This document shows positions 39,001 through 57,800 of a DNA stretch of 64,000 nucleotides, in pieces (position 1 is the first letter of the stretch; every line of letters begins with the position of its first letter). Source of the DNA: Blasia pusilla (Eukaryota > Marchantiophyta > Marchantiopsida > Blasiales); NCBI GenBank assembly GCA_050084515.1, contig CM114273.1, positions 5,828,001 through 5,892,000 of the forward strand, given 5' to 3'. Made by a program: the position numbers and the translations under genes. Below the pieces are notes generated by a model. That model searched no databases. It was given only the letters and a program-made list of their open reading frames with translations, and was not told where the DNA came from.

Positions 39001-41143
39001 GGGAAAGGGAAGGAAAGACGAGGAAAGTGGCAGAGGACTGAAGGTGACAGACATATCGTGGAGGGTTCTTCTTCGTCGATTCGGAGGCAACAAGGTTAGA
39101 GAGGAGGAGCTGTAGGGGCAAGTAAGTACCGGAGAATTTTGAAACTTTTCCAGGGGTGTGCCGTCCGTGGTTGACTCGAGCGAAAGGGAAGGAGTGTCGT
39201 GTGGTTTTATTATAGTATTTCGTGGTGGTGTTCATTTGGAGAAGATTGTGCACTTTTGGAGAAGTTTGCCGATGGCTGATGTGGTAACAGAATCAGCCTG
39301 TCAGTGTTTGTATCGTGTGTGTGTTTATCTGGGTTTTGTGCGCCTAGAGGAAGATGTTGGAGGTGAGAGGATGAGGAGAAGGAAGTGAAACGTTTCCTGG
39401 ATTACCGGAAGACTGATAATGAGGGGGCAGGGAGGAAAAGAGAACTTGGGAACATTGTTCGGTCTTGACAGGGGAAGGCAGTGGAGTGGGGAAGTCAAGA
39501 TATGCAGATGCTGATGGTCAGTTAGATGCTAGGGGGAGTAGGAGCAGGAGCGCTACTGTTGCAGAAGGATTTTGAGAGTGTTTTGTGGAGTTGGAAGGCT
39601 TTCCTGCTTGTGTGACAAGGTGGTTTTGGACTTTGAAGGTTGTTCCAGCCAGACAGGGGAGAAGACTTCATTGCTTGGTGCTGGCGTTATCCCACACTAC
39701 TTTTAACTGCCGAAGCTTGAGGAGTTGGAAATGTTTGTGATCTGGTCGAGGTTTTGCAGGCGTCCGGTTTGTGTTTACGTAGGAGATTGACTAATTGCCG
39801 GTCAAAGAAATAGGAGACCCCCCCCCTCCCCTGTGGTATGTGGAACATGGATGGACAGACGTAGCAAGGGAAATCTTGCGCGTCTGCGAAGTTCTTATCG
39901 ATGGCAAGTTGTTGTCGATGTCTCTGTTGTCACTAAAGTGTTGTTCAGGGCACACTCATGCTTCGAACTTGACCGGAAGCATTCTCATAATACACGAGGG
40001 ATTGTTGACGTAGCAGTGCATATGCAGTTGTAGCTGAGACAGTCGAGTGCTCGACATCCTTAAGAAAGTCATCACTTCTTCTCTCTACCCGTTAGTATCC
40101 AGTTCAAGTTCTAGTCAATTCTGTGATGCACCTCCAAGGCCACTTCTATCCGTCGCCTGGGGGTGGCCCCACGCATTCCGCGAAGCTACCCCCAGGATCT
40201 CTTGATCTTCCCTTTCGTTTCCCAAGTTAGCCATAGAACGCATGCGGATTAGACGGCATGGAACACATCGCAGCGAGGCCCGACGCTGAATGCTCTCCGA
40301 AATCAGGTACATATCATCGTCGATTCTCTCCTGGTCTGCTCTCGGTCGTAGTTGTCCTGCAGTTAGCTATGTTCATTGTCTTGGATGTTGACAACTTTCG
40401 GCCTGTGCTGCTTTCTCAACTGTCCGATGCCGGATGATCTTGGCTAGGGATGAGAAATTAGAACTTGTGAAGTCCTCGTGTTTGATACGTCGAGGTGTTC
40501 TAATGTAGTCAAAGCTTGGTCATTCAATCTGCACTTTAGATGCTATTATCAGATCTTCTTGGCAGCAGCTGTAAACTACTCTACACCTGCGTGGCATGAC
40601 CTAATCATGGGATGTGATGCTCAAAAACTTGAAAGCTAGCCCCAAGTAATAGATGTCAATCAAGGTGAGACCTAGATCTGTTAGGTTTCCATCCTTTACT
40701 CAACCCATTTCTCTATTGAAGTGTTGTTCATCACTTGTAGGGCTTTTACATGCCGTACCCTCTTGGTGTTGATGATATTACGACTTCTGCTTTTCCTGCT
40801 TCCCAGAGTTGGTTGGGGCTGTTCAGACTTAGTGACTGGAGTTTGTTCTGGTCCCTACTTGGATGAGACCATCGAGACCTTTGAAGTTGGTTTTGGTGTG
40901 TGAATTTGGAATATGTCAGTTCTTGACAGCATCTTCAAGAAATTTGATTACTGTGTCATCCTTTGGTGCAAGTTGTGATTATTCACTTTGACTAGCTTAC
41001 AGATCATTACACTAGCTTGTAGTTTTGCACGTAAATTGGTGCCTGGATGGTGAATATTTACTTATTGGTCAGGTCCACACTTGTAGTAATCTCAATGTTG
41101 TATATTCATCTCTAGAATGTGATTTCCAGAGGCGCTTGATTTG
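39001..41143 (+). other. Probable 5' leader exon(s) and leader intron(s)
   Basis: This stretch lies between the GC-rich promoter zone and the first coding exon. It contains no long coding frame with recognisable homology. Long leader introns fit plant chromatin genes, but no junction can be proved here. A stem of cctgggggt (from 40156) and acccccagg (to 40196) could fold in a leader transcript. Confidence 0.4.
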
Positions 41144-48412
<7,269 letters not shown>

Positions 48413-48832
48413 CAGATTAAGATGCAGTCCTGCTCTCTAATACATGCCAAGTGGTCATTGAAGTAGAATCTCCTCTTGTAATTTTTGAGTACAGTAGAAC
48501 AATTTTGATTCATTGTTAGGCATCAATAAAAGGCAAGGTGAAGCCAGTGGAGCTCACCCATCTCAGTCTATTACAACTACTCAAGTATACTTTGGCTCTC
48601 ACAGATCCATTGCTGTTTAGTCCCAAGAAACGCAAGGTGCTCCTTGACTTTCAAGGGACAAGTGGCTCAGTAGCAGTTTGAAGCCAAAGTTTTGCCAGCT
48701 GTTCACAGTGATCACTTGAATAGACCGTGGCAACTGGAGCAGTATGAGTTAGATGCCTCATATAGAAGTTAAAGATTAATTGCTAACTGTACTTCTGATC
48801 AGGTCACCATCAGGTAGGTGATGGATCATGAA
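48413..48832 (+). other. 3' flank / probable 3' UTR of the demethylase gene
   Basis: This is non-coding sequence after the stop codon. A candidate AATAAA-type signal, caataaaa, lies at about 48524-48531. No further conserved frame is seen. Confidence 0.45.
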
Positions 48833-48864
48833 GTTTGCTTCATTGCACACACAATGAAGCAAAC
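48833..48864. repeat. Perfect 13-bp inverted repeat
   Basis: The arms gtttgcttcattg (48833-48845) and caatgaagcaaac (48852-48864) are exact reverse complements around the loop cacaca. It marks the left edge of a GC-rich block. Confidence 0.9.
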
Positions 48865-49080
48865 CCCGCGAAAATTTTCTGTCCCCCCCCCCAGGGATCG
48901 CATCCGGAGGTGCGATTGCCCGGCGGGGTCGCCGAGCGGCCTAGACTTGACCCCCCCTCGCCTTAGAGTGGGCGGGGGGGTGAGCTGTGCGTCCGGATGC
49001 CCGACGCTTGCGCTGTTGAGCGGCGACTTTTCTTTCAATTTCTCCCTCTTGGCCACTAGCCTGGCAGTGAAACCACTCGA
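48865..49080. other. GC-rich block of unknown origin
   Basis: This is a sharply bounded GC- and CpG-rich patch, with a run of ten C residues at about 48883-48892 and a second C tract near 48948-48956. It lies downstream of the demethylase gene in otherwise AT-rich DNA. It contains a gccgagcggcc string like the D-arm of leucine or serine tRNAs, but no matching anticodon arm, T arm or acceptor pairing could be built. It may be an inserted short element or a CpG-rich regulatory patch. Confidence 0.45.
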
Positions 49081-49894
49081 ATGTAGGCATAAAGCTTCTG
49101 AGCATATTTATTCACTCACAAGGTGCCCGAGACTCCTTAAACATTGTTGGCCTTGCCCTGCCTATTTCCTTCAAAGCATCTGTGTGATAGTAATCAGCAT
49201 ACAGAGGTCAAGTTTGGATCCAAATGGTGGATGGTGCCGGAGTTGTGGATCAACGGTCAGTATAGAAATAGTGATCTCATCCAAAATGAGAACTTCTATA
49301 ATATCCCTCAAATGAGCCTAAACCAAGGGAGGAAAACTTGACCTTGCAAGTTTTTCTCTCAAACATATCATTCTATACCTTTTGGTCTTCCTGAAGTATT
49401 GTGTAGCTCTTTTCTACAACAAAGGAGGTACTATTTGTCATGTGTATGAATATCATTCCACAATATAGAGCACTAGATTAATTCTTTGAACAATAGAATG
49501 CAGTGTACTCAAATCATTCCACAATATATAATACTAGATTAATTGTTTGAACAATTAAATGCAAACACCAATGTCAGTAGTATCCCTCTTGGTAGGTCCT
49601 TCCAACTCTTGAAAAATACCTCTCTACTTACTTATGACATAGACCTTTAAGATGCTAATATCAAAGTTGGTTGTTCATATGAGTCATATCGATAGTCGCC
49701 TTCATATCATTTGTATCACTCTTGGAATACATTTCCTTGTGACATTACGTAGAATATGTCCCAAGACATCTAACTAATTTGGTGCCCATACACATCATTA
49801 CATTATCTACATTGTTTGTCACATTTATACAACACACAACACTAATCTTCCCAATACAAGGATGAATGTATACAAACAAAATATACTCATTCAT

Positions 49895-50330
49895 ACATAC
49901 CGAGATCATTCAACAAAATTGAAGTAAAAACGATTCATTCTATCAATTCCACTCTCGGATCTACACATGCTATTAAGCTACATACACCCTCATGCTAGAG
50001 TATGGATTTCCATAATAGTAGCGGGGAAATGTAGAGTCTAACATGCTAGTTCCTACCAACACTAAGCAAAAGAGATGCTCCAAAGGCTCGATAAGAAAGG
50101 TGGTTTGTGAAAGCCCCCTTTTCCTCTTTGATACCCTTGGGAAGAGGAAATAGCTCTCCAAATGGTAACCTACACGCACGGATCAGCGAACCACCTTTGA
50201 CTCGGTCAACAAGTCACCTGGCTGAAAATAGAAAAGAGGGAGATTGTCAATTAGAGCTCAAAACGAAAAGTTTGTTGTCTTTTCGTTAACATCATCTGGC
50301 ACCTCAAGACAGAGGTACACCCAAACAACA
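49895..50330 (-). repeat. Direct repeat, putative LTR (distal)
   Basis: This repeat aligns with 57372-57800. Shared stretches include gctagttcctaccaacacta vs cctagttcatgccaacacta, ggtttgtgaaagcccc vs ggcttgtgaaagccct, atacccttgggaaga in both, and cacctcaagacagag vs catctcaagacaaag. Divergence is high, so the insertion is old. Clean TG/CA ends could not be placed. Confidence 0.7.
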
Positions 50331-51159
50331 TGTCGATCATGTATGTCATCAACACGGTAGAACCTAATATGATCTACTACTCGAGACACATCTAGCATCA
50401 TCGATGCAGTCATAACTGAAATATCTACTATGGAACCATCTCATCTATCTCCACCTAAAGATATTGAAGTATTTGTATGTCATCCAACAACATTACAACT
50501 AACCTCCATGTTGATCCCTCCAAAAAGATCTAACACTCTTGTACCCTCCTCTAGATATTGGCACACAACACGTTTGGTATCTAAGGATAGCAAGTCTCCA
50601 CTCCAAGAGTACGACCTTCATTTGACTCTATTTGCTCCGGGACAAAGGCATGACTCCATGCCTGCCTCACAAATGCTCAATGACATACCCAACAATGATA
50701 AAGAGGTCTTTGCACCTTGGGAACAAACACCCACAATGGCATGTCTCTCTATGGAACTCTCTGCTACCAAGATGTCCTTTGGATGGATTCTCACCTCCAA
50801 CAACTCCCTCACTAACCATGAATGGTGCCAACGTGGTCATAACATTTCCTTGTGGATTATCACTATGCCTTGGAAATTGCACAGATGAATGGCTTATCCA
50901 TCCATCACTAGATTGCCATCCTTCACAATAAGCAATTATCTCCTCTCGATAATCAAGGATAAAACCAAGGGGCATAACACCATACTCCCCAATACCAACA
51001 CACCTTATCACTCTACGGGTATTATAATTACACGAGTGCAAACTATTGCAGCATCTGACACATGTTGTGGTTGGGGTCTAACAACTAGCTTCTATCGATT
51101 CATGTACTACGTGGGTGATACGTTCCCAATACAAGTCTATATCTAATAGGAAAAAGGCT

Positions 51160-53260
51160 TAATGTCGCCTTTTCGTAACCCCAACGCTAAACACGCTCCC
51201 TTCAAGGGTTGTGCTCTTGATGTTAGGGTGCGTTGTAGGTTGTACATTGTACGTACCTATGGGACCAGCCAAGCGGAATACCCCGCTCCAATTGTCTAAA
51301 AATACCACACCTGGTGTCACCATGGCTTGCTCTATCGTTGGTTTTGGCATATGTGCCAACTTGGCCATCGGTGCCTCCCATGATTCAGTGGGGGCTGACC
51401 TAACCACGTGGTATGAGGGCAGGTCCACGACCTTCTCAATGACTACCTCCAAACAAGAGACAATAAGTCCTCCACGCTCCCACAACGTGGCAACTAGTCG
51501 GAAAACCTTTGTTTGTCCGACTCCCATTGCTGCCAAGTCCATGGCACAAAAAGAAGATGCTCGGCTCACCCTAATGGCCATCTCCAATAAAGTAGTCGAC
51601 ACTCACTCCACCCAAGCTAGCATAGGAATCACCTCTCTAACTCCTCGTAATGTCGATGTACCATCCCACATGTTGGCACTGCAGGTCATCTAGGCACCAT
51701 CGATGGTGTATGAAGTGCCTTTAACAACATCAACAATTGTGGAATTGTGACCTATTTCCCATCGATCCCCTCTTGTGGGTCTATTTTAACCCCAAATCTT
51801 TGTGGCTTGGTCACTCTGGTTGCGCCCGGAGTCACCATCGCAGCAGCTTCGACTTGAGTCACACTACACATAAATCTAAAACTAGCATAATCCTCCTTCG
51901 TTTTTTGATATGGCGTAGAGGTTAGAGCTAAAGTAGATACTCTACGCTTTATGTCTGTCATGGGATGCATCATCATTGTTGGAGCAATCCTCTGCTCCAA
52001 CTGATTGATTCAAGTGAGAAGAGCTGCATTAGGTGCACATCCTCCATCTTCTTTGATTGGTGGTAGAATTCTACCACCTTGGTCGTCAACTCCTTGAACT
52101 CTACCAACTTTCTCATCCCCAAGTCCTAGGCCTATCTTAGAGTATAGCTCTTGGCAAAGATCAAAACATCTATTTCTAGTATGACCATATCATTGAAAAT
52201 AGTCACACTACAACTATGGTGGGGCAATTCTAGGTGTCTCCTAAGCAATCAGAGATGCCCTAGACCCTCTACCATGCTATGGGTAATCCCTCTGCCCATC
52301 AGATCTATGTGCATGCACGACACATCCAACGAGCCAAAGCCTGTCATGGCCTACGTCTGTTAGTCTGTGTCGTAGCCTCAAGGGCTCACAATACCCACCT
52401 TGCTCTATAGGCACACCGACCCCATCTTGTGGCACTCATGCACGTTCGGGAAAATGAGGGGCTATTGACACATGTAGATCTGTTGATTCTCGTGAGAATC
52501 TTGTGGTCGCCAAATACTTCTCACTCATGTTGAGCTCAATCCGCTCACACAAGTTGTAGACCCCCTTCAACGTGGGCTTTGCCATGTGAAGCTCACATTG
52601 AATCCCGAACTCTCTTCCATGGCTTTCGATTTAAGACCTTGTACCAATATTGCATTGCATATGCCTCAATTACTTTGTGTGTGGCAATGGTAAATTTTTG
52701 CATGCACGTGAATGCCTTCATAGACTCTCCTCCAATCCCAGGTGAAACTCATGTAGACTCTTCAGCTTGTCGGTCCGTACACCATGGTAGCTTCTCCCCA
52801 TCTTTGACAAGAACTTCAGTGTAGGACTCAAACTAGATAGCCCTCTACCTTTAGAGGTCTCTAACATCTCACCACCACCATTCCCGTCATCTCCATCTAG
52901 TCCATGCCATTGGGCTAATGGTGTGGGCCTAAATACTCTCACTACCCCATCAAACGCCTCACGATCACTAGTGGACATATACCTTGGGGCCCAACACACC
53001 CTCCAAGCATCTATTTCTACAGCGTGTAATGACTATAACTCACAATAATCATCCATCAAAGATCCTTCTAAATGTTGGAACAAACCCTTCCACGTCATGG
53101 AAGGGTTGAAGCGCGTAGGGGCTCGTATCTCCTAGAAATCACACCATGTGTCAAAATCTTGGATGAAATTTTCTAAGTCAATGGTGCCTACCATACCCAA
53201 GAAATGGCACATACCCCTATGGCTCAGGTCATCCATCCACGCTCCACATGTGGCCTTCGT
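51160..53260 (-). pseudogene. Retroelement gag-like remnant with broken zinc knuckle
   Basis: The minus strand reads, in order: an FIQDFDTWCDF segment and a WKGLFQHLEGSL segment (about 53060-53170), an ESMKAFTCMQKFTIATHKVIEAYAMQ-like segment near 52640-52730 (given here only as a landmark), and an ERIELNMSEKYLATTRFSRE segment (about 52490-52545). A CCHC-type knuckle at 52166-52207 reads C-D-Y-F, then Q, a stop, Y-G-H, T-R-N-R-C, with the second Cys changed to Phe. A tail TKVFRLVATLWERGGLIVSC follows at about 51451-51510. This order resembles retrotransposon gag, and the tail matches the 35.4 kb remnant. Stops and the lost ligand show it is inactive. Confidence 0.6.
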
Positions 53261-55799
53261 CAACGATCTCGTCTCTAGACCCTTAGTCCAATGGTGGTAA
53301 TCCAATCACGGATAGAAGTGGGGGTAGTTCCTCACTTGAAACCCCTTGGCACTTCACTCCACTCCATGTAATACCACTATCACTTCTCGAACTACCCCGT
53401 TCTTCCGAACCCTAGAAGAAATCCGTGATTACAACTTTGCCTCATATGCTGAAGCACTCAGACTCACAAAGAGTTTCCCACACTCCTCACTAGCTCACAT
53501 ATGCTAATGATAATCCATGATGACACACCTAGACTCATGCATGTTCAAAAATTGAGCTCAACTTGACCCTTTGGGAATAACTCACCCAAACTACCGAAAA
53601 CCTTGGGTCATACACAAGACTGAGAGAAACCACTCTATACTTGAAAATATGATACACGCAAGGAGTCTACACTCAACCTCATTGCTACACCCATCTAACA
53701 TAAGCTCTACGCGATACCCAACACCCTTAATGACATGAGAAAAGTGCAAGTAAAAGAACTCGAATGGATAACCTGAACACATACATCATCACTCTATTGC
53801 ACAATCAACATTGACTACTCCGTGTGGTGCAACAACCTGCGTGACACAATAATCTCCCCATACAACATGTAAAACCTCTCGTCAGCGAATGCAACCTACC
53901 CGTCGGCATTGGCACACTATATCTCCACCACTAAGACTCCATCACCGACTATCAATGCAAAACACCCATCATGCCCATGGTCGGAAAATTAAGTACTATC
54001 AAGTTAGCACCCAATCTACTTGCAATGGCTACCAAACTCATGTTGCAAATCACCATCCACGGTTGGAAAACACTAAGTTGCACAAATCATCCTAAGAACT
54101 CTCAAACCAACCTCCATTCACTATGGAAAATATGTGGTTGACTACCTACCATGTATTCCTTGCTAACCCCATAGTGCCTCTACTCACCATGTCATACCTA
54201 CTCTCCAACCCCATAGCCTTGGCTTAATGCGTTCGGTTGGCTTCCTTGAGTACGTGTGCCCAATCAAGGTACACCACCTTACGCAACCCTAACTAACCCA
54301 CCTCTATCTCAAGTTGTGGCGCCTACACGCTCTGTGTGGCTGCCTTAGGCTTCTGTTGACACAGACCCAACTCCCCTCCTTGCTCCCAATTCAATTCCCA
54401 ACCTGTACTTCCTTCTTCAAGCATTATGGCTATACCTTTTTGTCCCTAGCGTGTCCGTCAAAGGCACCACTACCTTCCACTTTTGTTGCCTTAGCCTAAT
54501 TTTGTGCAAACATACCTATGTGCTTGTGACCTCCATGAACCTAGCTTGCTTCCTCACATAATTCAGTCCTTCTAGCCAACTTCCTCCTTTCTAGTCAATA
54601 GCTTGCATCAAGAAAACTCTGCCCCACCCTTGCTTAATTTCCTAGCTCCGTTACCTTACTCGCCTATCACTCCTTATGGCTCTTGACTACATGGCTCGCC
54701 AACCTGTGCGGTTTTCTCGACCATGTCCACATTCATTACCCATCTATAACCAACCTCGTTCCTCTTCCTGCATGGGCGCCGTTCTACGCTAAAAGGCATA
54801 ACATCCGACAACATGTAGTTATTGCTTGCAGTGGTAGCTTGAACATGGACAACCTAGCCCGTCGGAGGAACCAAAAGGATGACCCTAGTAGGAGGATTCA
54901 AACCCCATCCGCCGTGCCCGCACCCAATAATAGACCCCTCTAGCCTACCACGGACATCAAATGATGTGCAAAGGGCTTTGGTATTTATTTATGAAATTTC
55001 TTCGTATCGCTCCAAATCTTGCTTCCCGTTCAAGCAGGCCCTACAAGAAATAAATGCATGCATTCAGATGTTTATGTGTTTAATTGAACGTGGATGTATC
55101 TTTGTGCCAACCCACACTGGGCTATGCACGACACCCTATGCGTGTCATGTTTCCTTCCTCACCCATGTCCTTCTCCTTCCTTTCGGAACTTGACTCCTTC
55201 CTACTCCTTTTCTTGGCTGGGTTAGCTTGCGTCCCTATGCTAGCTCATTCAACGCCTCTCTTGAACATATGGTTTGCATCCCTTTGATGTTTTCCTCCCC
55301 TTTAGGTCTTTTGCCTATACTTGGATCAAGACCCCTCCGGTTCCATCTCCTCTTGTCTTCCTGCCTCAATACGGCTCTTCACTTCACTTGACTCTTCCAG
55401 CCCACAACCCTACACTTTGTCCACATCCAGACTTAATGGCCCGTCCCTTAGGGTGCAAGGTCCCACTAGTCCTAGGCCGACAGTATGGGGAGAAAAATCG
55501 GAAATTTCACCCACTGTGAAGCATGTTGTACTGGTTACCCTACATTTGGTTCTAATGGGGCTTTGCAAGAAATTCCTTCTATTTTTGTCTAAACTTGCAC
55601 ATACTTCAAAAGATGACCATGTAGCGGAAATTTTGTAAAAAAATTTAACCGGATAGAATCCCTCTATTACACAAGGATCGTCCTCGATGTTTCTGCGTTA
55701 CAAATTTTACGGTGTGAAAGGACCAACAACCCACCTTTGGTCAAAGAAATAAATTTTTTTGATCCTTGATCACAAGAATGCACGACAATAGAAATCAAT
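53261..55799. other. Internal part of the decayed retroelement, no motif seen
   Basis: The + strand is C- and T-rich with many short frames; none on either strand shows a recognised domain. It may be untranslated or erased coding DNA of the minus-strand element, or older insertions within it. Confidence 0.4.
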
Positions 55800-56110
55800 G
55801 TTGCATAGAAACGAACAAGTCCACTGACATGCCGCCTGGGTACCTGCGGCCCGCATCAAAGGCCTCCCCTAAGCACGTTGAGACCATAGTGTAGATCCAG
55901 AATGGCCAAGCCCGCACGGGTTTTGTGTGTGGGCCCAACCCGCTCTGCTGGCCTAGATGCAGGTTGCGCGCGGGGCACAAAACTGGTATGGGCTCAGCCA
56001 GCCCAGGTCTTCGCTACGGGCTTGACAAGCGTAGGGGCGGGCTCAAGTTCCGGCCGCGGGTACTCGAGCTCACACAAACATAAGTCAACGGACACAGACT
56101 TTTGTGCAAC
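55800..56110. mobile_element. GC-rich inverted-repeat (MITE-like) element, copy C
   Basis: The two ends are diverged inverted repeats. The left end starts gttgcatagaaacgaac and contains gggtacctgcggcccgc. The right end contains cggccgcgggtactcgagc and finishes with agacttttgtgcaac. It lies inside the larger decayed retroelement as a GC- and CpG-rich island, and shares left-end and internal motifs with 31038-31419. It has no coding capacity. Confidence 0.6.
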
Positions 56111-57371
56111 CTTCATAGAAATGTTCCATGGGGAATTGCTCTAACTTGTCCATCCATCGGCGGCATGCCACCTAGCTATCGTGTCTACTCTTTAGTCCTT
56201 ATGGTTATGCACAAATGCACTCTTCCCTCTCGATGGTTCGGCATTGCCAATTAGTTGCATTTGGCTGTTAGTCTTCCAACTTAACTTCCTCCTCCTAAGC
56301 TTGCATTTTCACCTCTTTGAGCAAGTATGTATGGAGCAATTTTAGGGTCGTAGGATCCTTGATCATGGTGATCAATGATTTATATCTCAGGGACTAAATA
56401 TTGGTCCTTGGTCCCTTCACTCCGCTAAAATTGGGGCGCAGAAATACCAAGAAAAATCCTTGGTGTCGTCGATGTCTTCAAGAACGTAATAGAATCGGTA
56501 AACCCACAGAAATGACCTAAAATGGGAGAGAAATGGCCTGAAATTTGTAAAGGTACATGCTAGATTAACAATACAAGACCGGAGCCCACAACTCCTAGGA
56601 TTCGTGGGACCTTCCCATGGGAAACGCCCCTTCATGGCTATATCCTTGTCTAGGCTCTCTTCTACCGCATGGCACCTCCAACGCACTTCCATTTGCGTAT
56701 GGCCACTCCCTAACTGACCCAACTTCTCTCATCCCATCCTTTGACTTACCTATCCCAACCCTAATATCACATCCTCACCTCGTGGCACAACCTCTGTCAC
56801 CTTGGGCGCTTGGATCCATGCAAGTGGTCTCCCATCTAAGTGCCACTTTAATGACTCCATACTGCCCCTTGCTTAGCATTTGTGTGGCCTACACTAACCC
56901 CTTGTCCAAGCTACGATTCTTCCTTCTGCTGCTCATCTTTGACTCCGTTACTCTATGTGACCTAAACCACGGCCCCAACCTAGCATGTGACCTAAATGTA
57001 TCCTAATCGTCATCGACCCAACCACCCACTTGGCAACCTAGCACATATGATATAATCCTAGCTGAAACTCTAGCCAAATTTACTTAACAAACCCCCAACT
57101 ACTGCAAGACCTAACTTTTCCTCTTCTTTTCTCTTTCCCAACGTGCACCCTTGCACTTCTCATCCCACACTCCGCACTACACCTAAACGGCACTTCCTGA
57201 CACTCTACCACTACCCTACATTAGTCTGAACGAGTGAAACCTTAGAAAAATGGGCAGCGATTCCGCACACAACCTTTCGAATGAAAAAATGATAAGCAGA
57301 ATGCAACTCATGTGTATCCAAGGGCTCCCCAATGAGGCAACTTTGCTGCTCACTTGCACATAATGAATTCT
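56111..57371. other. Internal part of the decayed retroelement, no motif seen
   Basis: This is C- and T-rich + strand sequence. A 129-codon + frame at 56617-57006 has no recognised domain and lies opposite the inferred element orientation. No gene is supported. Confidence 0.4.
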
Positions 57372-57800
57372 CCCATATCGGTTGAGATCTTTCTCATATA
57401 TAATGGAAGTAGAAATAGCTCACACGGCTAACTCCAACCACCCTCAAATCTACATATGATGTCAAGCCACATCTACCCTCCACTATGAGGGAATCCGGAC
57501 TCTAACACCCTAGTTCATGCCAACACTAAACAAGAGAGATGTTTCAAGGGCTCAACATGAAAAAAAGATGGCTTGTGAAAGCCCTCTCTCCCTCTCTTAT
57601 ACCCTTGGGAAGACGCGAAAGCTATTTCCTCCAAATAGCCCTCCAACAGTAACCTATATGCACAAGTGACTCGATAAATAGGTCACCTTGCCACAAATAT
57701 CAAAAGATGGAAATCTTGGAAAAAAATGGTCGCGATGCAACGGACTAGTTGTCAACATCATTTGACATCTCAAGACAAAGTAACACCTGAATAGCATGGT
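57372..57800 (-). repeat. Direct repeat, putative LTR (proximal)
   Basis: This is the partner of 49895-50330. It runs from catatcggttgagatc-like sequence through cttgtgaaagccctctctcc to acatctcaagacaaagtaac. With the element read on the minus strand this would be the 5' LTR. No primer-binding site was recognised next to it. Confidence 0.7.

Larger units (their letters stand above)
49895..57800 (-). mobile_element. Decayed LTR-type retroelement, probably non-autonomous
   Basis: Diverged direct repeats at about 49895-50330 and 57372-57800 bound 7 kb of internal DNA that reads as gag-like sequence on the minus strand. The + strand is strikingly poor in G across most of the unit, as expected for one purine-rich element inserted in the minus orientation. 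I found no reverse transcriptase, RNase H or integrase motif, primer-binding site or target-site duplication. A LARD-like or heavily eroded element is the best reading. Boundaries are approximate. Confidence 0.55.

Noticed and set aside
38768-39253. 161-codon minus-strand open frame across the GC-rich promoter zone
   Set aside because: No recognised domain, composition driven by GC-rich DNA, and it runs antisense to the leader of the demethylase gene.
48930-48950. Possible tRNA (gccgagcggcc string)
   Set aside because: No T arm, anticodon arm or acceptor stem could be paired around it.
51211-51693. 160-codon plus-strand open frame
   Set aside because: It lies antisense to the gag-like remnant, whose minus-strand translation matches the 35.4 kb copy; the plus frame has no match.
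56617-57006. 129-codon plus-strand open frame as a gene
   Set aside because: It sits within the decayed element on the opposite strand, is C/T-rich and has no recognised domain.
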